Positions 53,701 through 61,611 of a stretch of 64,000 bases of DNA are shown piece by piece (position 1 is the first letter of the stretch; each line of letters opens with the position of its first letter). The DNA lies in NCBI RefSeq assembly GCF_007993935.1, contig NZ_VITY01000020.1, forward strand, positions 90,701 through 154,700, read 5' to 3'. Source of the DNA: Bradyrhizobium macuxiense (GTDB taxonomy: Bacteria > Pseudomonadota > Alphaproteobacteria > Rhizobiales > Xanthobacteraceae). The translations under genes were made by a program, and so were the position numbers. The notes under the pieces are model-generated. The model worked only from the letters and a program-made list of their open reading frames with translations. It did not search any database and had not been told where the DNA came from.

Positions 53701-54255
53701 GAGACGTCGGCCCGTCCCACCTCGACGGAGCTCACGGAAGCTGTGGCCAAAAACCTGTTCAAGCTGATGGCCTACAAGGACGAGTATGAAGTGGCGCGGC
53801 TTTATTCCGACGGCAGCTTTGCCAGCAAGCTGTCAGACCGTTTCGAGGGCGATTTCACGCTCAGATTCAACCTCGCACCGCCGATCTTCGCACGGCGCGA
53901 CAAGGCGACCGGCCAGTTGCGGAAGCAAGAATTTGGCGGCTGGATGATCCACGCCTTCCGGCTGCTCGCGAAGCTCAAGTTCCTGCGGGGGACGACGTTG
54001 GACCCGTTCGGTTGGACGGATGAACGCAAGGCCGAGCGCAGGCTGATCGAGGATTATCTGGCGATGATCGACAAATGGACCGTGGGGCTCAATGCGACGC
54101 GGCTCCCTCTGCTGACGCGGCTCGCGCGCATGCCCGAGACGATCCGCGGCTTCGGCCACATCAAAGAAGCCAATATCAAGCGGGTGATCGCCGAGGGGAG
54201 ACGGCTGGAGGCCGCTCTTGAGAGTGGCGGCTTGGCCGCCGCGCCGGCCGAATAA
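50773..54255 (+). CDS. indolepyruvate ferredoxin oxidoreductase family protein (fused)
   Basis: A 1160-residue protein of the fused IorA-IorB type. The N-terminal part carries GFISGYRGSPLGMYDHALWG and GIWYGKGPGVDRSVDALKHAN, the pyrimidine-binding half of a thiamine-diphosphate enzyme. The middle holds FCSGCPHNTSTRVPEGS, TPP-binding GDGTYAHSGLLALRAA, and a 4Fe-4S motif CEGCGDCSQTSNC (about 638-650). The C-terminal gamma-like domain starts VAGIGGTGIITIGALLGMA. It decarboxylates 2-oxo acids such as indolepyruvate or other arylpyruvates to acyl-CoA, reducing ferredoxin. GGAGG precedes the ATG at 50773. The candidate operator at 50670 links it to the gentisate genes. Confidence 0.93.
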   Translation: MTLMQVELNDKYRLESKRIYLSGTQALVRLPMLQRERDRLQGLNTAGFISGYRGSPLGMYDHALWGAKPFLDQHDISFAPGLNEDLAATAVWGSQQVGLFPGAKVDGVFGIWYGKGPGVDRSVDALKHANSAGSSRHGGVLAVAGDDHGCQSSTLAHQSEQVFASALIPVINPATLQDYLDLGLYAFALSRFSGCWVGFKAISETVESSASICSDPQRIRITLPDDFEMPPDGLNIRWPDPPLEAERRLFGPKMAAVQAFARANQLDRVVLDSKPARLGIIASGKAYLDLRQALSDLGISDKDAQDLGLRIYKVALTWPLEESGARRFAEGLQEVLVVEEKRGFIEDQLMRILYNIDASKRPIVAGKRDERGAPLLPSEGELRPAVVASALVARLRRLGHHSPRLEQRLARLEAYETAATTSAPIGLSRTPFFCSGCPHNTSTRVPEGSRAMAGIGCHGMALRIPSRRTDLISHMGGEGASWIGQAAFTSERHIFQNLGDGTYAHSGLLALRAAAVAGINITYKILYNDAVAMTGGQSVEGRFTVAQIAHQVWAEGVKRLAIVSDAPEKYPTGGGYFPLGARVHHRRELDQVQREMRDIDGLTVIIYDQTCAAEQRRRRKRGTYPDPAKRAFINDLVCEGCGDCSQTSNCVSIQPLETEFGRKRQIDQSNCNKDFSCTEGFCPSFVTVHGASLKRIKPSVIDSGQAFSDLPLPPARQLGSPYNILVAGIGGTGIITIGALLGMAAHLEGRGCSVLDFTGLSQKNGAVMSHVRIAPKSDDISAVRISTGGADVILGCDMVVAASPIALSCAARDATRAIVNANLQPTAGFLQNPDLDFEKGGMEATLRRAIDENSLDIVDATGIAAKLAGDSIAANPFMLGFAFQKGAIPLSLEALLRAVEINGTSIEMNKLAFSWGRLAAHDMSRVRSLLQFDGNAGTPTKPLDQVIATRSEFLTDYQDKAYAERYLATVAKVRNAETSARPTSTELTEAVAKNLFKLMAYKDEYEVARLYSDGSFASKLSDRFEGDFTLRFNLAPPIFARRDKATGQLRKQEFGGWMIHAFRLLAKLKFLRGTTLDPFGWTDERKAERRLIEDYLAMIDKWTVGLNATRLPLLTRLARMPETIRGFGHIKEANIKRVIAEGRRLEAALESGGLAAAPAE

Positions 54256-54586
54256 TTTCCGCCGTTGCCAACGGTCAGGAACGGCGTGAGGCAAGCCGAC
54301 ATCGTGAAAGCGCGCGGGGCGGTGCAGAGCTGATCGCGTGGCGCATACGGTCAATATGTTGAGCCGAACATGGCGCTCAGCCCTGACTTCGATCTGCTCA
54401 CGCTCCTGGGGAATTAGGGCGCCCGCCCCTTATGCAACCTCGGCTACAGGGGTGGATCGCAATATCCGTCGACCTCTACCGCGCCCAGATTCTTATGCGT
54501 CCCAGCGATGTTTATCGAAACGTCGCCGTATTTCAGAACGTTGCCGGGACGGATTGCTTGGTCAAGCAACCTCACGCTTGATGATT
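54256..54586. other. convergent intergenic stretch
   Basis: These 331 bases lie between two convergent genes. A minus-strand reading contains LKYGDVSINIAGTHKNLGAV, which looks protein-like but is short and unassigned. No gene called. Confidence 0.35.
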
Positions 54587-56704
54587 CTATGGCCGGGCCA
54601 GGTCCTTCATCCGTCGGCGCGCATCCTGGCCTACCTCGCTGAAATACTGACGAGCTTCTGGCAGATCGACGAAATGCGCAAAGGCGTGTACGCTGTCGGG
54701 CACAAGGGTCAGCCGCACCTCTACGCCGGCACTTCCAGCCCCTTGTGCAAGGCGGCGGGCATCGTCGACGAGGGCCTCGTCTTGCGCGGCCGCAATATGC
54801 ATTGGTGGAAGTCCGTGGAGCGAGGCCTTGAGCGGAGCCACGATCGGATGGGACACGTGGTGGTCTTGCACATAAGCGGCCGCACTGCGCAACAGGCGCA
54901 ATCGCGTATGGCAAGCCTCGGTCCCGGAATTTGTATCGATGCTCGAGCCCGAAAGCGACGGATCGACAAAGGGCGACAGAAGATAGAGCGCCAACGCAGA
55001 GACTGTATCTGCGTCGCGCAGGCTGAGGGCAAGGCTAAGCGCAAGGCTCGCTCCCGACCCTTCCGCGCTGACAAAGAACGTGTTGTTCCGCTTCACGATC
55101 CAATCCCGCGCCGTTCTCACGTCGGCCTGCATATCTTCGGCCCTGTATTCGGGAGCCACGCGAAAATCGGGTACCAAGGCCCAACCGCCGATGCTCCGCG
55201 CCATTTCCGCCGCTAGCTGGATCGATGATGCGGCCGAACCGTACATGAAGCCTCCGCCGTGAAGGTGGAGAACAGCCGGTCCCTTCGCACCGCCAGGTGG
55301 CGTCACCCGCAGAGCCGGCAGGCCGCCGCAGTCAACCACCTCGGCAAAAACGTCCGCCGGAGCCTGGAAGGCGGTCACAAGTGCCCGATTGTAGGCTTCC
55401 CGCTCACTGGTCCAGCCGCCGACACCGTCTTCGGCGCGCACCGCGCTGGCCCAGAAGTCGAACGCCCGTTGTGCTTCGGGCCGCTGCGGCCGCGCAACTG
55501 TCCTCCGACTGAACTGCTCAAAGGTCTTCCTCGATTCCTCGACCTCATTGTAGGAATACAGCCAGCTCAATCGCTGGACCCCGGTAGGATCCAGTTGCAT
55601 GATGGCGCGATTCATCGGCCCGCGCGCGGCAATCTTGACAGGATCATCCTCATGATAGGTCGTGAGATCTGCACGAGATGAGATCAGAAGCTGGGTCGTT
55701 CTGGGTTTGCGCCGGGCCTCGAATTCACCGAAGGCCGCCGCAAGATCGCTCTGATGCCGTCGCAGGCAGGCGGCGAGGGCCACTGAGTCTTCCAGGGCTA
55801 CCGCAGCGCCAGAACCTGACGTCGGCAGGACCGGATGTGCGGCGTCACCCAGCAGAACGATGCGCCCCTTGTGCCATTTGGGCAGCGGATCACGATAGTA
55901 GATGCCCGTGATAAAGGCCTCGGTTATGGTATTGGTCAGATGACGCACCTCGATGCAAGCATCGGCAAAAGATGCGCGCAGGTCGTCGACGTCACCCGAG
56001 ACTGACCAATCTTCTCGATGGATCTGATCGGCCGGCACGTAGAACGCAGCATAGAACTGCCTTCCATGACGAATCGGATAGTGGACGACATGGCGGCCAG
56101 TTCCGGCCCACAGTTTGGTCTGCGGAGGCAACGAATAACCGAGCACCTCGATTGGCATAATCGTTCGCCACGCTAGGAAGCCGGTAAACACAGCCGGACT
56201 TTCTCCGAACAACACCGTCCGAACGGTAGAACGCAGGCCATCGGCTCCGACGACAAAGTCACCGCGGATCCGTTCCCCACTCGCGAGGACGAGCGTCGCG
56301 CCCTGGGCGTCCTGCTCCAGGTTGACGATAGTTGAGTTCAACCTCACTTCAACGCCGCCAAGCTTGCCGACCAGCGCGTCGATCAGGTCGCGGCGATGGG
56401 TCGAGTAGAGCTTCTCACCGTAGAGTTGCTTGCCGGCGTCACCCAACGCAGTCCGAACGCGGAGCTCGCCACTCGCGAGATCGAAGTACGTTCCTATCTC
56501 GGGCGCGGTGTTCAATTTACGAACATGATCTGCCGCGCCGAGATGATCCAGGACCCGCATCGCGTGGGGGCCCATGACAACGCCGGCGCCAACCTCGGTT
56601 AAGGCCGGCGCACGCTCGACGACCGTGACAGAATAGCCTTCGCGATGCAGCGCGATCGCTGCGGCCAGCCCCCCGCATCCCGCACCGGCAATCAGAGCGT
56701 GCAT
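54587..56704 (-). CDS. fusion of an aromatic flavin monooxygenase and an alpha/beta hydrolase
   Basis: A 705-residue two-domain protein. Residues 1 to about 385 form a class A flavin monooxygenase of the salicylate/3-hydroxybenzoate hydroxylase type: ALIAGAGCGGLAAAIALHREG, VGAGVVMGPHAMRVL, VVGADGLRS and VLLGDAAHPVLPTSGSGAA. About 410-705 is a hormone-sensitive-lipase-like hydrolase: LHLHGGGFMYG (about 480), Asp in AAQDEALVDD and His in DSVHAFAHF. The nucleophile elbow GDSAGG reads AEGSGAS, so Ser is replaced by Gly. It is divergent from the gentisate dioxygenase gene, which fits the monooxygenase making gentisate. The hydrolase half may release the substrate from an ester, if still active. 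Confidence 0.9.
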   Translation of the reverse strand: MHALIAGAGCGGLAAAIALHREGYSVTVVERAPALTEVGAGVVMGPHAMRVLDHLGAADHVRKLNTAPEIGTYFDLASGELRVRTALGDAGKQLYGEKLYSTHRRDLIDALVGKLGGVEVRLNSTIVNLEQDAQGATLVLASGERIRGDFVVGADGLRSTVRTVLFGESPAVFTGFLAWRTIMPIEVLGYSLPPQTKLWAGTGRHVVHYPIRHGRQFYAAFYVPADQIHREDWSVSGDVDDLRASFADACIEVRHLTNTITEAFITGIYYRDPLPKWHKGRIVLLGDAAHPVLPTSGSGAAVALEDSVALAACLRRHQSDLAAAFGEFEARRKPRTTQLLISSRADLTTYHEDDPVKIAARGPMNRAIMQLDPTGVQRLSWLYSYNEVEESRKTFEQFSRRTVARPQRPEAQRAFDFWASAVRAEDGVGGWTSEREAYNRALVTAFQAPADVFAEVVDCGGLPALRVTPPGGAKGPAVLHLHGGGFMYGSAASSIQLAAEMARSIGGWALVPDFRVAPEYRAEDMQADVRTARDWIVKRNNTFFVSAEGSGASLALSLALSLRDADTVSALALYLLSPFVDPSLSGSSIDTNSGTEACHTRLRLLRSAAAYVQDHHVSHPIVAPLKASLHGLPPMHIAAAQDEALVDDARRLAQGAGSAGVEVRLTLVPDSVHAFAHFVDLPEARQYFSEVGQDARRRMKDLARP

Positions 56705-56735
56705 GACAAATTCATCCTCAACACGATTCAATGTC

Positions 56736-56749
56736 GTGAATGGATTCAC
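56736..56749. promoter_or_regulatory. GTGAAT palindrome in the gentisate promoter region
   Basis: GTGAATGGATTCAC is a perfect 14-base palindrome with a two-base centre, 31 bases upstream of the fusion gene's ATG. It lies between two divergent genes and pairs with the site at 56827. Confidence 0.55.
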
Positions 56750-56826
56750 TATTTTGTGCAAGACTGTCAAGTCAAATACCGGACCAGCCGCGGCCTTCGA
56801 GGAGTTTGACTCGCGTAATCATTCTG

Positions 56827-56840
56827 GTAAAAGCATTCAC
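56827..56840. promoter_or_regulatory. GTGAAT-type site upstream of gentisate dioxygenase
   Basis: GTAAAAGCATTCAC, read on the other strand as GTGAATGCTTTTAC, ends 22 bases before the dioxygenase ATG. It matches the site at 59826 at 13 of 14 positions. Confidence 0.5.
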
Positions 56841-56862
56841 GATTTCGATACGAGGACTGAGC

Positions 56863-57891
56863 ATGGCACAAACGACAACCGATCAGCCGCCTGAACGCTT
56901 TCAGACCCGAACCGTGGGCATGAACCTCTACCCGCTTTGGGAACTGACCACGCTTCACCAGACCGGTCAGCCGAGCCCCGAAGCTCCCTGTCTGTGGCGA
57001 TGGGAAGAAGTCCAAAACCTCATCGAGGGAGCCGTGCAAGCGACGTCCACCACGCATGCGGAGCGTCGGGTGCTTTTGATGGCCAACCCGGTTTTTGCCG
57101 AAGGCTTGGGCAAAACGAAAACCACAACGACGCTTCAGGCTGCCTATCAGGTCCTTATGCCCGGCGAGAGCGCGAGGCCGCATCGCCATACGCCAAACGC
57201 GCTGCGCTTCATGCTTGAGGACGGCGGCGAGACATACACCGTGGTTGACGGCAAGGAATGTCTAATGCAGCGCGGCGACATCGTGCTCACGCCGGCCAAC
57301 ACGTGGCATAGTCACTTTCACAAGGGCAAGGGGCGGTCGGTCTGGTTCGACGCGCTCGACTCGGGATTGGTCGGTTATCTCGATACAGGCTTTTTTGAGC
57401 CTGGAACCAACCTTCGCAATTTTCCGGAAACAATGCCGGACTCGGCCTTTGTCGGTACTGGACTCAGTCCCGTCCTTCCGGAAGCGATTCCAGCAGCATA
57501 TTCGCCGCGCTTTCGTTACCCGTGGTCCGACACGCTCGCGGCCCTTGCGGTCGCCCCTGTTCGGGACGATGGCTCAGCTTGGCTTCGCCTGGTCAACCCC
57601 GCGGGAGGCGAGATGGCGATGCAAACAATGGATTGTTACGTGGTCCGGATCGCGCGAACCGCAACGCGCAGACAGCGGTCGACTTCCAGCGCGGTTTGTG
57701 TCGTAGCCTCTGGTTCGGGGATGACCAGGTTCGGAGACAATGAGCTGACCTGGAAAGAGAGAGATATCTTCACGATACCCCACTGGCAATGGGTTTCCCA
57801 TCAGGCAACCAGCGACAGTGCCGAGTTGTTCATCGTGACCGATCGAGGATTCCTCAGGAAGCTCGGCTATCTGCGCGACGAGATTGAATAG
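56863..57891 (+). CDS. gentisate 1,2-dioxygenase (double cupin)
   Basis: A 342-residue bicupin protein of the gentisate dioxygenase family. The first cupin has the Fe(II) ligands His107 and His109 (RPHRHTPNALRF) and His149 (NTWHSHFH). The second, shorter cupin contains TWKERDIFTIPHWQWVSHQ and ends AELFIVTDRGFLRKLGYL. NPVFAEGLGKTKTTTTLQAA and the start FQTRTVGMNLYPLWE also fit. It opens gentisate between C1 and C2 to maleylpyruvate. GAGGA precedes the ATG at 56863. It is divergent from the monooxygenase fusion gene, which could produce its substrate, with two palindromic sites between them. Confidence 0.93.
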   Translation: MAQTTTDQPPERFQTRTVGMNLYPLWELTTLHQTGQPSPEAPCLWRWEEVQNLIEGAVQATSTTHAERRVLLMANPVFAEGLGKTKTTTTLQAAYQVLMPGESARPHRHTPNALRFMLEDGGETYTVVDGKECLMQRGDIVLTPANTWHSHFHKGKGRSVWFDALDSGLVGYLDTGFFEPGTNLRNFPETMPDSAFVGTGLSPVLPEAIPAAYSPRFRYPWSDTLAALAVAPVRDDGSAWLRLVNPAGGEMAMQTMDCYVVRIARTATRRQRSTSSAVCVVASGSGMTRFGDNELTWKERDIFTIPHWQWVSHQATSDSAELFIVTDRGFLRKLGYLRDEIE

Positions 57892-58080
57892 CAGCACGAA
57901 CTCACCGGACCGATCGATCGGCTCGGGCGCAGCCTGCACGCAACGACAGGGGCGCAGCGACGAAGCAGCGACGCCGAAAAGCCCGCGGTAGCACGTGAGT
58001 AGAGTTGCGCGGCCAGGGATACACGTATCGAGGGCGACTCAAAGATCACCCCGTACGGGGATCAGACTTGCGGGGATTGG

Positions 58081-59544
58081 ATGCCTTCAGTTGAAGAGGC
58101 GCTGCCGCGCCATAAGGGAATATTCTATGGCGGGAGCTGGAGAGATCCGGTCTCTCCCAGCTGGGTCGAGATCATCGCGCCGGCAACCGGCAAGGTGCTG
58201 ACGACAACAATGCAGGCGTCGGCCAGCGACGTGCCATTGGCAGTCGCGGCGGCGCGCAACGGCTTTGACGTTTGGAGAGGTGTTCCACCGTTGGAGCGCG
58301 CAGGGATTTTGCGCGAAATGGCCCGGCTGGTCCGCAACCATGCCAGGGAGTTCGCGCTCCTCGATGCTCACAATTGTGGTAGTCCGCTGCGTCATCTCGA
58401 CTATGAGGCTGACCGGTGTGGCTTCGTGCTCGAATATTTCGCAGGCCTGGTCACGGAGATGAAGGGGCATTCGGTGCCCCAGGGCTTCGACTCGATCAGC
58501 TTTTCGGTCCGAGAGCCCTATGGTGTCGTTGCCCGCATCGCCGCGTCCAATCATCCCCTGCTCTTCACCGTTGGAAAGGCGGCCGCAGTCTTGGCGGCGG
58601 GCAACTCGATTGTCATCAAGCCTCCGCATCAAGCACCACTATCGGCCCTTCGAAGCGCAGAGATATTCGACGGATTGCTTCCACCGGGCGTTTTCAATGT
58701 GCTTACTGGTGGACGAGAGGTGGGCGCCGCGCTGGCGTCGGATCCCGGCGTAGCCATGGTAGGCTTGGTTGGAGGAAGCGACGCCGGACGTTCGGTCCTT
58801 CACGCAGCAGCAGATACCATCAAAAGAACCATCATGGAGCTCAGCGGCAAGAACGCACTGATCGCGCTCCCCGACGCCGATCCCGAGCGAGTTGCCGCAG
58901 GGATGGTGCGTGGCATGAATTATACTTGGTGTGGACAGTCAATGAGTTCGCCCACACGGGCCTTCGTGCACGCTGACATTTGCGATGCGGTCTTGGCGCG
59001 CCTTCCGGCGCATCTCGCTAAGGTTCGGCCCGGCCTGCCCGAAGATCCTCAAACAACGATGGGCAGCCTCATCGATCGAACCGCCTTCGAGAAGGTCAAA
59101 TCTTACATCGCAATCGGGATCGAGGAAGGCGCGAAGCTAATATACGGCGGGCACCCTCCGACCGACCCAGCCCTCTCGACCGGCTATTTCATGCTTCCAA
59201 CCATCTTCGCTGACGTGACGATGAACATGCGCATCGCGCGCGACGAGATATTCGGTCCGGTCCAAGCCGTTCTGAAATGGACGGACGAGGCCGAAATGCT
59301 GCGACAAGTCAATGAACTGGAATTCGGCCTGAGTTGCTCCGTCTGGACGCGCGACGTGACGCGAGCACATCGCATCGTGTCGCGCGTTGAAGCTGGTTTC
59401 TGCTGGATCAACGAGGCCTCACGCCACGCACAGGGCTCACCGTTTGGAGGGTACAAGCAATCGGGCCTCGGCCGCGAGGAGTGTTTGGAAGAACTGCTCG
59501 CTTTCACCCAGGAAAAAAACATCATTATTGGGCTCGGATCGTGA
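58081..59544 (+). CDS. aldehyde dehydrogenase-family protein lacking the catalytic cysteine
   Basis: A 487-residue NAD(P)-dependent aldehyde dehydrogenase by fold. It has the substrate/cofactor segments ASNHPLLFTVGKAAAVLAAGN and VIKPPHQAP, the general base Glu253 in MELSGKN, and the C-terminal IFGPVQAVLKW and FGGYKQSGLGREE. Its active-site strand reads NYTWCGQSMSSPTR where relatives have GQSCG: Met288 stands where Cys is expected, and the only nearby Cys is Cys284, four residues earlier. It may therefore be inactive or have a shifted mechanism. It sits downstream of gentisate dioxygenase. The substrate could be an aromatic aldehyde, but this is unproven. Confidence 0.88.
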   Translation: MPSVEEALPRHKGIFYGGSWRDPVSPSWVEIIAPATGKVLTTTMQASASDVPLAVAAARNGFDVWRGVPPLERAGILREMARLVRNHAREFALLDAHNCGSPLRHLDYEADRCGFVLEYFAGLVTEMKGHSVPQGFDSISFSVREPYGVVARIAASNHPLLFTVGKAAAVLAAGNSIVIKPPHQAPLSALRSAEIFDGLLPPGVFNVLTGGREVGAALASDPGVAMVGLVGGSDAGRSVLHAAADTIKRTIMELSGKNALIALPDADPERVAAGMVRGMNYTWCGQSMSSPTRAFVHADICDAVLARLPAHLAKVRPGLPEDPQTTMGSLIDRTAFEKVKSYIAIGIEEGAKLIYGGHPPTDPALSTGYFMLPTIFADVTMNMRIARDEIFGPVQAVLKWTDEAEMLRQVNELEFGLSCSVWTRDVTRAHRIVSRVEAGFCWINEASRHAQGSPFGGYKQSGLGREECLEELLAFTQEKNIIIGLGS

Positions 59545-59673
59545 GACCCCTTTTCGCTCAGGATAGTCATCGCCACGATCTTGTGGCTGAGACGAAGCAT
59601 TGAACCTCTTCGACAACAGCTTCCGGCTCCTCCCGCCGGGCCGAGGCATGAAACAGAACGTGTCTCGGCATCT

Positions 59674-59705
59674 GGGGCTCGGCAAGCATGTCGAGCCCCT
59701 TTTTT
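59674..59705 (+). terminator. intrinsic terminator after aldehyde dehydrogenase gene
   Basis: An 8-bp perfect stem (GGGGCTCG, 59674-59681, with its complement 59692-59699) is followed by six T (59700-59705). It lies 130 bases after the stop codon. Confidence 0.75.
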
Positions 59706-59825
59706 CTTTGATCGCGTGCGCAAGCTGATCGAGATCAGGTCGCTGCCCGCGGCGGTATTGCCAGCAGTCCACGGCGATGAAGCAATTTAGTCTCTGTATC
59801 CCGGAAACGAGCCTTGAGCACACTT

Positions 59826-59839
59826 GTGAATGCGTTTAC
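59826..59839. promoter_or_regulatory. GTGAAT-type site upstream of hydratase gene
   Basis: GTGAATGCGTTTAC lies 122 bases upstream of the start at 59962 and matches the site at 56827 at 13 of 14 positions. It is the sixth member of the set. Confidence 0.5.
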
Positions 59840-59961
59840 CGTTTTGTTCTACGGCGAGTGTGACTTGGCGGGACACCGATGCCAAAATCCAACTTCCCGT
59901 ACGTCTTAAGCGAACAGTTGGACCGAAAGGACCAACGTAGGATTTCGAATAGGAACGAACG

Positions 59962-60723
59962 ATGACTTCTTTTGACGAGCCAGGCCTGATCGCGAAGCTG
60001 GTTGATGCAAGGTTGCGTGGCAGTCGGCTGGATCTGCCGGACTTGGATGGCAGCCTCCATGATGCCCAGAAACTTCAATTCGACGTCCTGGATCAGCTGC
60101 TGGCTAGCGGTGCTCACGTGAGCGGCTGGAAGATCGGACTGACCTCCGGGGCGGCATACGATTTGATGGGACCTGGGGTGCGGCCGGTCGGATACATACT
60201 GGCAGAACGCTCGCTCTCGTCCGACTCCAATTTAAGGCGGCCGCCCGGCCTTCCACTTCAGATCGAGCCGGAGATATGTCTCGAGATAGCGTCCCCTTTG
60301 CGCGGGAAGCATCTGTCCATCGAGCACTGCCGTTCCGCGGTGAAGGCGGTCAGGGCGTCTTTCGAGATCAATCAGTCGCGCGTGCCGATGCCTGGACGAA
60401 ACAATCTATTTGTCGCCGACGACCTCTCAAATTGGGGATTGGTGGTGGGGAACGGCAAGGTTCCGGTGCCCTTTCGCTCGGCTCCCAAAGCCGAGCTATT
60501 CGTAGACGACAGGCTCGAACGAACAAGTCCGCCCGACCTGGTGATGGACGATCCCTACTTGTCGCTGTCGAGGCTTTGCGCCGCGCTAGACGACTACGAT
60601 CGCGGGGTCGAGGCCGGCCAATATGTCATCACGGGCGCCTTCTTCCGGATTGCGATCGATCGGTCGGCGACCTATCGAGCCGCTATCGATGGGATCGGCG
60701 AGGTTTCTTTCACTCTTACCTAG
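59962..60723 (+). CDS. 2-oxopent-4-enoate hydratase-like protein (MhpD family)
   Basis: A 253-residue protein of the MhpD/decarboxylase branch of the FAH superfamily. HVSGWKIGLTSGAA (about 52-65) and the metal-binding pair in IEPEICLEIAS are typical, as are AVKAVRASFEINQSR, FVADDLSNWGLVVG and the glycine-rich end GQYVITGAFF. It would hydrate a 2-oxo-enoic acid or decarboxylate a 2-oxo diacid. In the meta pathway such enzymes follow ring cleavage; gentisate routes usually use a hydrolase, so its role here is unclear. A GTGAAT-type site upstream links it to the gentisate genes. Confidence 0.88.
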   Translation: MTSFDEPGLIAKLVDARLRGSRLDLPDLDGSLHDAQKLQFDVLDQLLASGAHVSGWKIGLTSGAAYDLMGPGVRPVGYILAERSLSSDSNLRRPPGLPLQIEPEICLEIASPLRGKHLSIEHCRSAVKAVRASFEINQSRVPMPGRNNLFVADDLSNWGLVVGNGKVPVPFRSAPKAELFVDDRLERTSPPDLVMDDPYLSLSRLCAALDDYDRGVEAGQYVITGAFFRIAIDRSATYRAAIDGIGEVSFTLT

Positions 60724-61006
60724 CGAGGAGGCCAAGATTCCGGCGTTGAGCCGTTCAAGTCCGACGCCAGCCAACGCATCATGGTCTCGTCGGCCTTGCA
60801 AGGCGCAAACACCGGCCCATTTCCCCTCTGCAAAACCGGCCGCAAGGCTCGTTTGTGGGGGGATCACGAGATGCGACGTAGCAATAGAGAATGCGACGAC
60901 CCCTGGGTCTTCCTTTCTCGCTGTTGCGCTCCACGCCGCTGAGGCCCAAGGTCTGCTTGAACCTCATTCAAGTAGCCGCTCATGGTTGCATGTTTCACGC
61001 GTTGAT
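60724..61006. other. intergenic stretch next to IS remnant
   Basis: About 283 bases between the hydratase gene and the IS21 fragment. No reading frame on either strand has recognisable family features. Confidence 0.35.
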
Positions 61007-61205
61007 TGTCAAACGCCGTCCGGAACTGCCCCCTTTGCGTCATGAAGAACTGCCCCGACCATCGGGTTATGAGCTTGGTTGAAGGTTGCTTCCGCCGGTG
61101 ACGGGACGGAGGGAGGCGGAGCCGACCGGAGGGCCGTCCCCGGCGGGCGGCGGCTTGATGAGGCCGCTCTTCCGTTTGGCGCGGAGCCGGTAGCTGTCGC
61201 CGCGG
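61007..61205 (-). mobile_element. istB: IS21-family end fragment with istB C-terminus
   Basis: On the minus strand, codons to a stop at 61067 read GDSYRLRAKRKSGLIKPPPA, the C-terminal end typical of IstB helper ATPases (NGDSYRLRAKR). Further down the strand lies GC-rich sequence with AACTGCCCC repeats ending at TGT (61007-61009), which resembles an IS21 terminus. Only about 200 bases remain. The junction with the neighbouring DUF2272 gene is near 61205. Confidence 0.65.
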
Positions 61206-61611
61206 ATACTGGGGGCTTCGGACAATTCGAGCCACCTCTGGCTGCCCAGAGCAAGTCTCCGGCTTGAAGCGTGCTAGAAGCCGGATCCATCAACTTCAGC
61301 TTAGAGTATGTATTCGGTTTCGAGACGATCGCTGCACAGTAGCCCCAGTGTGACCCGCTGTACGGGAAGCCTGTCCCGGCCGCCGCGGTCTTGAAGCAGA
61401 ACGAAACGAAGGCGGCCGACCACGGGTAAGGCGAGTTTCCGTTCCTCGTAGGTTCGTCGACTGTGACCCAATAGTCATTCGCGAAGTGCACGAAGGGTTG
61501 CTCGGACTCGCGTCCCCCGATTCTTTTCGGGTCGTGGATAGGCGCGCTGGAAAATCCCCATCGCTTCCATTCGTTCGCGGCGGCGCTCAGGAGTTCGGAT
61601 TGGATCGGCAT
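61009..61611 (-). pseudogene. DUF2272-domain protein truncated by IS sequence
   Basis: The first 135 or so residues fit DUF2272: MPIQSELLSAAANEWKRWGF, VTVDEPTRNGNSPYPWSAAF, VSFCFKTAAAGTGFPYSGSH, and AGDLLWAARGGSNCPKPPVS. Beyond about 61205 the sequence is IS21-derived in a different frame, so the C-terminal half of the domain is lost. Its start follows the stop of the upstream gene directly (TAGATG), so the two formed an operon. DUF2272 proteins are poorly understood. Confidence 0.7.

Larger units (their letters stand above)
59545..59961. other. intergenic region with terminator and regulatory site
   Basis: About 417 bases. They contain a plus-strand terminator (59674-59705) and a GTGAAT-type site (59826-59839) before the hydratase gene, which suggests that gene has its own promoter. 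No protein gene was recognised. Confidence 0.6.
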
